A DNA stretch of 5,799 bases from an uncultured Candidatus Melainabacteria bacterium (GCA_934747325.1 CAKVGW010000082.1:1-5799), one strand, 5' to 3'. Numbered from the stretch's first letter, positions 1-5,176 are shown. Program-made: numbers and translations. Notes: a model not told the origin generated them from the letters alone.

Positions 1-2484
1 CAAGAAAACGGCAAAACTTTAAAATTTGATATGAACGATGGCAAAACCGTATCAAAATTTTCATCTCCCGAACGCGCTATCGCTGCTTATCAGGCGATGT
101 ATATAAAGTCACATAATGATACTGTAATAAAAAAAGTAGAACAGAATTGTAATAGATACGAAGAATTAAGAAATAAAAAAGAAGTAAACGGTAAATTGAT
201 ATATTCAGAAGAGGAGGAATTAATAATACTAAGAGCAACTCCTGAAGTCCAAAAAAAATTTGGTGTGGAGGATTCTAAGTTAGAAGCTCTTCGAAAGAAT
301 GAGTTTGAAAACAGTTTAAAACCTAATAGATTCGTAGACAATCAAGAAATATCTTTAAAACTTCCTGATACTCCAGCTTTAGACGCATGTGATATGAATC
401 GACAAGGATATGCAGGAATTTTACATTTTGCATACCAAAAAAATGTACAGCAAGAAATTTCATTATGTCTCGATAAAATTATTGAGCAAATCCCACAAAA
501 CTTCAAAATATCAAAATTTGATATTCATCCAAAACATGATAATGATGTGATGTTGCCTGATGGTACAATTCTTTCAAAAAATAATCTACCCAATAAATAT
601 GTTATGAATGGTAATATTTATATCTATTGTCGTGACAAGGATGGAAAAGAATATCACCTTGTCGCAACTACACCTGAAGATATTAAAAAAGCTCAAAGAA
701 TATATGATTACATGTCACAATTACCTAGGGTTGAAAGAAGTATTATCGGATATGTTCAAAACGATATTAAAAATGGAATTCCGTATAAGCAGTCAATTAA
801 AGCTAGAACTGATAACTATCAAGCAGCAATGAATAAAGCAAAGCAAGATAGTTTTAAACAACGTATAAATAACATACTTTCAATGGGTAGCAGTGCTCCT
901 ACTGAAATTAAATTTGTAACAATGGATAGTCCTGAAATCGCAAATATTACTCTTTCTATTAAAGAAAAAATAAATGCAAAAGTAAAGAATCAGAAATTAG
1001 AAGAAGTATTAAACAAGAAAAAAATTGATACTATGTATTCTAGAAATGCAGCTTTTGGTGAAGTCGCTGATAATATATCAGCACATCTGACAAATCTTTT
1101 TTATCGTTTATCAACAGAATTAAATCTAGATCCGATGAAAGAATATGCTTATGATAAAGAAATGCCTTATGATACTCCGATAGAATTGCCGGATGGAACT
1201 AAAATCATTAGAGAAAAAGTTGTAAAAGATGATAATTTTAAACATGAACCAAATGATATTATTTCATACATAACACCTAACGATAAAAAATATTCGTTAC
1301 AATGTTTTAGTGCCTTAAATGCAGGCTATGCTAGAAATATCGAAGATATGATGTTGCAAGTGATTGAAATGCAAAATAAAACAAAATTGCCTTACATAAA
1401 ACCTGAAACTAAAGTTGATTTAACACCTGAAGCAAAAGCTCAAGTTAAAGACGCTGTTCAAAATATCAGAAACAATTATAGAGCTTCTTTTGACCAGATT
1501 AAAGCTGATTTAAAAGCCATGGGACTTGATGACATCGGTAACATGTCAATCAGACTTAAAGGTGAACAAAGTTTGTACGACAAAATTGCAAACTACATGT
1601 TAGAGCATAAAGGTGCGACTTTAGAAGACGCAATTAAAGATGTTCGTGATGCAATCGGTGCAAGGACTGTTGTTGAATCAGGCAAATTTGCGAATCACCC
1701 TGAAGTAAAAGCGTTATTAGATGCAGGAAAAGAACGTGAAGCAATGCTTAGAGCAGCTGAATTACAATCCGAACCTGCCGTAGAATCCTTGAAATCTGAA
1801 ATTCTAAAACAAGAACAAAATAATAATCATTTAGTGACAGCAAGAATTAGCAATTATGTTTCACCTGATGGAATTCCATATCTTTCTGAAAATCAACTTG
1901 CAGATTTGAAACAATTTGCTGCAAATCATGGTGTGAAACTTAAAATAAATTTGAGAATTGACCCTAGCGACCCTAATTTCTCAAAAATTGATGAAAACTA
2001 CAAACCTACAACAAAATCACAACCTTCGGGTTATACCGCATTGCAAGTTAATTTTATTACAAAAGACGGCAAAATAATCGAATGGCAATTCAGAGGCGAC
2101 AAAGTCAATGAATTTGCGGAAGGCGAACATATTCCTTATGATTTAAGAACCGGCAAGAATATTATCGGTGAGCATAAGGAATTGGAAGAACTTTATAATC
2201 CGTTTATTGACATGTTATCTGAAAAGAACATGAATAAAGAAACATACAAAGAGTATAACCGCTATTTGAGCGATTATTATACACACTTGAGAAAGCTTGA
2301 ATTAGGCTTTGATAGTGTTGAACCTAAGCTTGAAGACTACGGCAAAGGCTTTAAATTTGACGAACGTTTGAGTGCAAAAAATCTTATTGTGTTGCATGAA
2401 ACTGCAGAAAAAATTAAAAATAAAGTTTTGTCAGTAAAAGATGCGATGGACGAGTATAACAAAAAAATAGCACAAAACAAATAA
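1..2484 (+). CDS. Large protein with C-terminal RelA/SpoT-like (p)ppGpp synthetase domain (5' partial)
   Basis: The frame is open from the first base, and the ATG at 31 has no ribosome binding site, so the true start lies left of the window. I number codons from base 1 (827 residues visible). Codons ~510-720 resemble the RelA/SpoT nucleotide pyrophosphokinase fold. R518-x-K520 with S524 and K528 matches the ATP-binding R-x-K...S...K segment. D550-x-x-G-A-R555 matches the D-x-x-G-x-R metal/catalytic motif. S676-G-Y678 matches the G-loop tyrosine motif, E694-W-Q-F-R698 matches E-x-Q-I-R, and A706-E...H710 follows. The usual GYxSxH histidine is Gln682. About 120 residues separate the D-x-x-G-x-R and SGY motifs, more than in small alarmone synthetases. 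I see no HD-type hydrolase motif. Such domains normally transfer pyrophosphate from ATP to GDP/GTP; toxic versions act on adenosine nucleotides or tRNA. Upstream are degenerate repeats and helical, charged linkers. I see no membrane segment. Substrate and role are unknown; the domain call is fairly secure. Confidence 0.85.
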   Translation, partial: QENGKTLKFDMNDGKTVSKFSSPERAIAAYQAMYIKSHNDTVIKKVEQNCNRYEELRNKKEVNGKLIYSEEEELIILRATPEVQKKFGVEDSKLEALRKNEFENSLKPNRFVDNQEISLKLPDTPALDACDMNRQGYAGILHFAYQKNVQQEISLCLDKIIEQIPQNFKISKFDIHPKHDNDVMLPDGTILSKNNLPNKYVMNGNIYIYCRDKDGKEYHLVATTPEDIKKAQRIYDYMSQLPRVERSIIGYVQNDIKNGIPYKQSIKARTDNYQAAMNKAKQDSFKQRINNILSMGSSAPTEIKFVTMDSPEIANITLSIKEKINAKVKNQKLEEVLNKKKIDTMYSRNAAFGEVADNISAHLTNLFYRLSTELNLDPMKEYAYDKEMPYDTPIELPDGTKIIREKVVKDDNFKHEPNDIISYITPNDKKYSLQCFSALNAGYARNIEDMMLQVIEMQNKTKLPYIKPETKVDLTPEAKAQVKDAVQNIRNNYRASFDQIKADLKAMGLDDIGNMSIRLKGEQSLYDKIANYMLEHKGATLEDAIKDVRDAIGARTVVESGKFANHPEVKALLDAGKEREAMLRAAELQSEPAVESLKSEILKQEQNNNHLVTARISNYVSPDGIPYLSENQLADLKQFAANHGVKLKINLRIDPSDPNFSKIDENYKPTTKSQPSGYTALQVNFITKDGKIIEWQFRGDKVNEFAEGEHIPYDLRTGKNIIGEHKELEELYNPFIDMLSEKNMNKETYKEYNRYLSDYYTHLRKLELGFDSVEPKLEDYGKGFKFDERLSAKNLIVLHETAEKIKNKVLSVKDAMDEYNKKIAQNK

Positions 2485-2514
2485 TTGACTGATTTTAGAA
2501 ACTAATGGTAAAAT
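2485..2514 (+). promoter_or_regulatory. Strong sigma70-type promoter in the 39-base gap
   Basis: TTGACT (2485-2490) and TAAAAT (2509-2514) are separated by 18 bp, and TGG immediately precedes the -10 box (extended -10). The -35 box begins on the base after the upstream stop codon. A start site is expected near 2521. That is only about 3 bases before the ATG at 2524 and would exclude its AGGTG ribosome binding site (2515-2519). It would leave an ~80-base leader if translation starts at 2602. Confidence 0.6.
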
Positions 2515-2523
2515 AGGTGTACA

Positions 2524-2955
2524 ATGAACAAAATTAATCCGATACAACAAAACAAAGCAAAGTTTCAAGGAGTTAAGACTCCTCATAAAGAGGTGAGAAC
2601 TATGGAAGAAGCATTCAAGAAATTTGTCAAAATAATTCGTGACAGAGCTGAACGAGAGGTGCCTGAATACGGTGACTTTGCACCTGTTTATGAGCAGTTC
2701 GCCAATCCTAAAAAAGAATTATCCGCAACAGATTTTATGCTTAAGATTTCTAAACCTCCAAAGTCTGTTGAAAACAACGAAAAAATTCGTAATTTAGAAG
2801 TTGTTGCTTACAAGCTTCCTGCACCATATAAAGCAGAATGTATTGTTGCGACGGGTACAAAAGAAGAACTTATGCAAAAATTGCAAGATTCAAAACTTTT
2901 GAAAGAAATCAACGAAACCGCAGAAAGTCTTGCAAAAGATTTAGACGATATTTAG
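2524..2955 (+). CDS. Small hypothetical protein downstream of the Rel-domain gene
   Basis: I do not recognise a family. It encodes 143 residues from ATG 2524 (AGGTG at 2515-2519, 4-nt spacing). The N-terminus is Asn/Gln/Lys-rich, low complexity, and ends in F-Q-G at residues 14-16. From M27 on, the protein looks folded: a charged helix (about 27-45), a mixed middle, a probable beta-strand stretch around 'LEVVAYKL' and 'AECIVATG', and acidic C-terminal helices. It has no signal peptide or membrane segment. A second in-frame ATG at 2602 (M27) has a much better ribosome binding site (AGAGGTGA, about 5-nt spacing) and gives 117 residues. The gene lies 39 bases after the Rel-domain gene, same strand, with its own promoter. 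It might be an antitoxin or immunity partner, but no residue pattern proves this. It could equally be an unrelated lineage-specific protein. Confidence 0.8.
   Translation: MNKINPIQQNKAKFQGVKTPHKEVRTMEEAFKKFVKIIRDRAEREVPEYGDFAPVYEQFANPKKELSATDFMLKISKPPKSVENNEKIRNLEVVAYKLPAPYKAECIVATGTKEELMQKLQDSKLLKEINETAESLAKDLDDI
2568..2604 (+). promoter_or_regulatory. Overlapping hairpins around an internal ribosome binding site and start
   Basis: AGGAGT (2568-2573) pairs perfectly with ACTCCT (2578-2583) across the 4-nt loop TAAG. The right arm and next base, CCTC (2581-2584), can instead pair with GAGG (2590-2593), which is the core of the ribosome binding site AGAGGTGA for the in-frame ATG at 2602. The two pairings exclude each other, so this could work as a simple on/off fold for start choice. 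The structure is seen; the function is inferred. Confidence 0.35.
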
Positions 2956-3000
2956 ACGTGGGAAAATCGTCAATTACTTTATATTATAAAAAGTCATCTC

Positions 3001-3021
3001 ATTAAAAAATCCCTGATTTTT
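3001..3021 (-). terminator. Weak second minus-strand terminator hairpin
   Basis: On the minus strand, AAAAATC-AGG-GATTTTT forms a 7-bp, mostly A-T stem that runs into a T-rich tail (TTTTTTAAT). It repeats the GGGATTTTTTAATG tail of the stronger hairpin 38 bp upstream on that strand, so the two look like a tandem pair. Confidence 0.35.
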
Positions 3022-3039
3022 GCGTGAGAATCCACCCCA

Positions 3040-3128
3040 TTAAAAAATCCCAGTGGCTAACTGGGATTAAAAATTTGGGCAGGGGTAAGGACTCCGTTTG
3101 CGAGCAGAAAAAGGTGACTAAATGTCAC
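3040..3128 (-). ncRNA. Candidate minus-strand small RNA (~88 nt)
   Basis: On the minus strand TTTACA (3162-3157) and TATACG (3140-3135) are 16 bp apart, putting +1 near 3128. That base begins a 5-bp hairpin, GTGAC-ATTTA-GTCAC (3128-3114). A C-rich, probably unpaired stretch follows (3097-3079, including CCTTACCCC), and then the 9-bp terminator hairpin with its U-tract near 3041. A 5' stem-loop, C-rich linker and 3' terminator is a common small-RNA layout, and the CCCCU in the linker could pair with Shine-Dalgarno sequences such as the AGGGG at 3273-3277. The -10 box is only a 4/6 match. I do not recognise a known RNA family. Confidence 0.35.
3041..3068 (-). terminator. Rho-independent terminator, minus strand
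   Basis: AATCCCAGT (3046-3054) and ACTGGGATT (3060-3068) form a perfect 9-bp stem with a 5-nt loop. The run of A at 3042-3047 gives a U-tract directly after the stem only on the minus strand. On the plus strand the stem is followed by A-rich sequence, so termination is expected for leftward transcription. No leftward protein gene ends here, which is why a minus-strand small RNA is proposed. Confidence 0.65.
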
Positions 3129-3134
3129 GTTTTT
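3108..3134. promoter_or_regulatory. Symmetrical hairpin over a ribosome binding site and ATG
   Basis: GTGAC (3114-3118) pairs with GTCAC (3124-3128) over a 5-nt loop. After a G-G mismatch, A3108-A3112 pairs with T3130-T3134. On the plus strand the stem covers AAGGTGA and the ATG at 3122, and the T5 tail could make it a weak terminator. On the minus strand it forms the 5' hairpin of the candidate small RNA. Confidence 0.4.
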
Positions 3135-3178
3135 CGTATAGGTATGCTTTTTTTGTTGTAAAAAGACACATTGTTTGA
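3122..3178 (+). CDS. Possible 18-residue leader or toxic peptide
   Basis: ATG 3122 is preceded by AAGGTGA (3111-3117, about 4-nt spacing), one of the better ribosome binding sites in the window. The frame encodes an 18-residue peptide with six basic residues and an aromatic/aliphatic middle (YAFFVV), ending at TGA 3176-3178. A hairpin covers both the ribosome binding site and the start. The candidate minus-strand RNA would be antisense to its leader and first codons. I found no convincing plus-strand promoter. A chance frame is the leading alternative. Confidence 0.2.
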   Translation: MSRFSYRYAFFVVKRHIV

Positions 3179-3214
3179 TTATTTATGACAACTAGTTTGA
3201 CTATTTCGGCAACT
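3173..3214 (+). repeat. Two imperfect direct repeats, 22-bp period
   Basis: GTTTGATTATTTATGACAACT (3173-3193, the last base written as T) and GTTTGACTATTTCGGCAACT (3195-3214) share GTTTGA-N-TATTT and CAACT. The 22-bp period is about two helical turns, so a protein could bind both copies on one DNA face. The junction holds the palindrome AACTAGTT (3190-3197). The pair lies 73 bp before the gene at 3287 and may be its operator. Confidence 0.45.
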
Positions 3215-3286
3215 TTAAAATTCTTAATAAAAAAGTAATTTTTTTAAGAAAAAAAATACTTTATATAGGTATAGGGGATTTTAAAG

Positions 3287-3589
3287 ATGAAAATTTTATC
3301 AAAATTGAGCAATTTCTTTATGAGAAGAAATAATACAACTTTAGGTGAAAATTTGTTTGGATTAAAAAAACAACTAAATAACAAAATGACCGACAGATTA
3401 CAGGAACTTGAAATCACAAAACAATTAAAAATTTTAGAAAATGATTTAAGAAAACAAGAAAACGACCTGTTTTTTGATATGGCACAGGTGGATGTTGATA
3501 CAGAGAACGAAATAAAAGAATTAACTGCAAAAACACGATTTAAAGCAAGTCCAAGCAATTATTTTACTTTGTATTTTGAGAAAATGTAA
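3287..3589 (+). CDS. Hypothetical small helical protein, 100 residues
   Basis: I do not recognise a family. ATG 3287 has AGGGGA (3273-3278) about 8-9 nt upstream. The N-terminus is basic (K2, K6, R13, R14). Residues ~25-80 are rich in Lys, Glu, Gln, Asn and Leu with few helix breakers (for example LQELEITKQLKILENDL), which suggests one long amphipathic helix or a coiled coil. The C-terminus is aromatic. It has no signal peptide, cysteine pattern or nucleotide-binding motif. The gene stands alone: structured intergenic DNA upstream, and a terminator four bases after its stop. The direct repeat at 3173-3214 may control it. It is probably real, because the start, codon use and terminator all fit. 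Confidence 0.7.
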   Translation: MKILSKLSNFFMRRNNTTLGENLFGLKKQLNNKMTDRLQELEITKQLKILENDLRKQENDLFFDMAQVDVDTENEIKELTAKTRFKASPSNYFTLYFEKM

Positions 3590-3592
3590 ACA

Positions 3593-3627
3593 AAAGCCGA
3601 GAGTTTTTAATTCAAACTTTCGGCTTT
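3593..3627. terminator. Bidirectional terminator between converging genes
   Basis: AAAGCCGAGAGTTT (3593-3606) pairs with AAACTTTCGGCTTT (3614-3627): 14 bp with one G-U, and a 7-nt loop. It ends the rightward gene at 3589 and the leftward gene whose stop is at 3651. On the minus strand the stem runs into TTTTGTTT. A nearly identical hairpin lies at 5177-5210. Confidence 0.8.
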
Positions 3628-3650
3628 ATACTTATAAAATATTTATTTTT

Positions 3651-4283
3651 TTATCCTTCTGCAACAACAGAAATCCTTTGTCTTATATGATTTCCTTTTG
3701 CTGCCTCATCTATCATAGCAATAGCATAATCGGCATAACTAATTACACTTTCGCCTTTTGAATTGGGTGTTAATTCTTCGCCGTTCAAGATGTATCTGCC
3801 TGTTTTAATTCCGTCTGCTTGGAAATCGGCAGCAGGGCTTATGTAAGTCCATTTAACATCGTTTCTTTGTCTTAATTCGTTTAATGCTTTTCCCATATTA
3901 CTTGCAAGAGGTTTAAATATATCAGGGAAATCAGGTGTTTCCATAACTGTCATTGTGTGTTCGGGCTTTACATATAAACTTCCTGCACCGCCTACAACTA
4001 ATAATCTTGTATCAGTACCGGATAAAATATCACATAAGTGTTTTAAACTTGTTGAGTGTTTTGGGAGTTCATCTTCTGCCCAAGCACCAAAAGCATCTAT
4101 TACAACATCAAAACCGGTTAAATCTTCTTTTGTTAAATCAAATAAATCTTTTGTAATAACTTTTTCAGCATTGGTTTTGTTATCACCTCTGACAACTGCT
4201 GTTACATCAATACCTCTTTCAACCGCTTCATTTGTAATCAATTTTCCTGCTTTTCCGTTAGCACATACAACTGCAATTTTCAT
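3651..4283 (-). CDS. NAD(P)-binding (atypical SDR / NmrA-like) reductase-type protein
   Basis: This 210-residue protein begins with a Rossmann beta-strand (KIAVVCANGKAGKLI) and resembles the NAD(P)H-binding/NmrA-like group that includes Bacillus YwnB. Its length is typical for a single-domain member. The glycine-rich loop usually reads G-A-N-G-x-x-G; here the first glycine is Cys7, followed by A8, N9, G10 and G13. Later family-like features are R32 after the second strand (TAVVR), the strand LLVVGGAGSLYV, and the KWTYISPAADF segment near the C-terminal third. It is probably cytoplasmic; the substrate is unknown. ATG 4283 has AAAAGGAGAA about 9 nt upstream. It diverges from an HxlR-type regulator with overlapping promoters, so repression by that regulator is likely. 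This arrangement is common for quinone- or electrophile-responsive reductases, but the role is inferred. Confidence 0.85.
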   Translation of the reverse strand: MKIAVVCANGKAGKLITNEAVERGIDVTAVVRGDNKTNAEKVITKDLFDLTKEDLTGFDVVIDAFGAWAEDELPKHSTSLKHLCDILSGTDTRLLVVGGAGSLYVKPEHTMTVMETPDFPDIFKPLASNMGKALNELRQRNDVKWTYISPAADFQADGIKTGRYILNGEELTPNSKGESVISYADYAIAMIDEAAKGNHIRQRISVVAEG

Positions 4284-4302
4284 AAATTTTTTCTCCTTTT
4301 AT

Positions 4303-4330
4303 TTGACATTTCTTTTTACAAGTATATAAT
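4303..4330 (+). promoter_or_regulatory. Consensus promoter of the HxlR-family gene
   Basis: TTGACA (4303-4308) and TATAAT (4325-4330) are both perfect, with a 16-bp spacer. The start site should fall near 4337, inside the palindrome at 4336-4350. The leader is then about 82 nt and the ribosome binding site is weak (GGG at 4408-4410), so strong transcription may be offset by weak translation. Confidence 0.75.
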
Positions 4331-4354
4331 AATATCATAAGTAACTTATGTAAA
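4326..4354 (-). promoter_or_regulatory. Promoter of the leftward reductase gene
   Basis: On the minus strand TTTACA (4354-4349) and TATTAT (4331-4326) are 17 bp apart. This puts +1 near 4319 and gives a ~36-nt leader that contains the ribosome binding site. The spacer is filled by the palindrome at 4336-4350, and the -10 box overlaps that of the opposing promoter. Confidence 0.65.
4336..4350. promoter_or_regulatory. 15-bp palindromic operator between divergent promoters
   Basis: CATAAGT-A-ACTTATG is a perfect inverted repeat with a single central base. It lies on the predicted +1 of the rightward promoter and between the -35 and -10 boxes of the leftward one, so one bound dimer could block both. 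More AAGT/ACTT half-sites follow at 4353-4356, 4361-4364 and 4367-4370. The likely binder is the adjacent HxlR-type protein. Confidence 0.65.
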
Positions 4355-4418
4355 GTAAGCACTTAAAAGTTATATAGTAACCAAATAGAAACTATTGAAT
4401 AATATATGGGTTTAAGAT

Positions 4419-4748
4419 ATGAAAAAGAAATATGAATTGCCGCTTTGTCCTGTTGAAGTAACTTTACAAATGATTTCCGACAGGTGGAAAGTATTGATAA
4501 TAAGAGATTTATTGAGCGGTACAAAAAGATTCGGAGAATTAAGAAAATCAATAGGGAATGTATCGCAGAAAGTTCTGACATCAAATTTAAGGTCAATGGA
4601 AGATGACGGACTTATCAAAAGAAAAGTGTTTGCAGAAGTTCCGCCAAGAGTTGAATACACATTAACTGATACAGGCATGAGCCTTAAACTTGTATTAGAT
4701 TCTATGGAAAAATGGGGAAAAGAGTATAAGAATAAATTTGAGGAATAA
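4419..4748 (+). CDS. HxlR-family winged helix-turn-helix transcriptional regulator
   Basis: This 109-residue protein shows the classic HxlR layout: an N-terminal C10-P-V-E segment, the helix MISDRWKVLIIRDLL, the recognition region RFGELRKSIGNVSQKVLTSNLRSMEDDGLI (given here as part of residues ~36-65), and a wing with VPPRVEYTLTDTG. The length is normal for the family, which binds DNA as a dimer. Cys10 is at the position used for thiol sensing in related regulators such as YodB and HypR, so a redox or electrophile signal is plausible. The promoter is perfect, but only GGG lies 8 nt before the ATG. It is divergent from the reductase gene and forms an operon with the next gene, 5 nt downstream. 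It probably represses its own transcription and that of the reductase through the palindrome at 4336-4350. Confidence 0.93.
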   Translation: MKKKYELPLCPVEVTLQMISDRWKVLIIRDLLSGTKRFGELRKSIGNVSQKVLTSNLRSMEDDGLIKRKVFAEVPPRVEYTLTDTGMSLKLVLDSMEKWGKEYKNKFEE

Positions 4749-4753
4749 ATAAA

Positions 4754-5143
4754 ATGGAAAAAATAAACAAATTATTAGAATACTATGTAAAATCTATAAA
4801 TGAGTGTGATACAGAACTTGCTCAAAATTTTTGGGATAACAAAGAACCTGTATCTTTTATTCACCCGCTTGGGTATGAGCATAATTTTGATGAAATAAAA
4901 AATCATTTTTATTTGGAAATTATGGGCGGCAGGTTCTCAAAAAGAGAGTTGAGATTAAAAGATATAAAGACTAAAATCTATAATGATACTGCATTTTTAG
5001 AGTTTAGTTGGGATTTTTACGCAACACTAAAAGAAACAAACGAGCAAATTCACACCAAAGGCAGAGAAACACAGTTTTTAGTCTTGCGTGATAATGAATG
5101 GAAAATCATTAATATTCACTATTCGCAAGAATCTGAGGGGTAA
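4754..5143 (+). CDS. NTF2/SnoaL-like small protein
   Basis: This 129-residue protein has the length and pattern of the SnoaL/NTF2-like (cone-shaped alpha+beta) fold. An N-terminal helix (KINKLLEYYVKSINECDTEL) leads into W27 and a 'SFIHPLG' strand. A second helix follows, then alternating beta-strands (TAFLEFSWDFYATL, RETQFLVLRDNEWKIINIHYS). The motif N-E-W-K-I-I-N-I-H-Y-S near the C-terminus is typical of SnoaL_3/DUF4440-type members. Such proteins may bind small hydrophobic ligands or act as isomerases or hydrolases; I cannot assign a reaction. The ATG is 5 nt after the HxlR stop. Its ribosome binding site (GAGG, 4740-4743) lies within the end of that gene, so the two are co-transcribed and probably translationally coupled. 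It is likely part of the same ligand-responsive module. Confidence 0.85.
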   Translation: MEKINKLLEYYVKSINECDTELAQNFWDNKEPVSFIHPLGYEHNFDEIKNHFYLEIMGGRFSKRELRLKDIKTKIYNDTAFLEFSWDFYATLKETNEQIHTKGRETQFLVLRDNEWKIINIHYSQESEG

Positions 5144-5176
5144 ATAAGGGGTTAATAATTAATATTTGCAAAATTC

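Larger units (their letters stand above)
2956..3286. other. 331-base intergenic region with hairpins and direct repeats
   Basis: No conventional gene is visible on either strand. The region holds a weak hairpin spanning the upstream stop codon (GACGAT 2944-2949 with ATCGTC 2966-2971). It also holds a 14-bp direct repeat CATTAAAAAATCCC (3000-3013 and 3038-3051) that forms parts of two minus-strand terminators, and a nearly symmetrical hairpin at 3108-3134. An 18-codon frame (3122-3178) and a 22-bp-period direct repeat (3173-3214) follow. The last 75 bases are almost pure A/T up to the ribosome binding site of the next gene. The density of structure suggests a small RNA locus or a remnant of a mobile or repeated element. 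Confidence 0.6.

Noticed and set aside
90..341. Minus-strand open frame of 83 codons
   Set aside because: It is antisense to the large Rel-domain gene, with low-complexity Ser/Phe/Asn composition typical of a shadow frame.
608..832. Plus-strand open frame of 74 codons
   Set aside because: It lies wholly within the large gene in another phase, with no ribosome binding site or recognisable domain.
3022..3038. tRNA T-arm-like string (GAGAATCCACCCC)
   Set aside because: There is no acceptor, D-arm or anticodon arm around it.
3173..3214. CRISPR-like repeats
   Set aside because: There are only two imperfect copies that abut without a spacer, and no cas gene is nearby.
3244..3558. Minus-strand open frame of 104 codons
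   Set aside because: It is antisense to the small helical gene at 3287; its Phe/Ser-rich composition mirrors the Lys/Glu-rich sense strand.
3576..3761. Plus-strand open frame of 61 codons
   Set aside because: It runs through the bidirectional terminator and the 3' end of the opposing reductase gene.
3953..4329. Two overlapping plus-strand open frames
   Set aside because: They are antisense to the reductase gene, and the longer one runs through that gene's ribosome binding site and promoter.
4363..4678. Two minus-strand open frames
   Set aside because: They are antisense to the HxlR gene, which has a clear family match.
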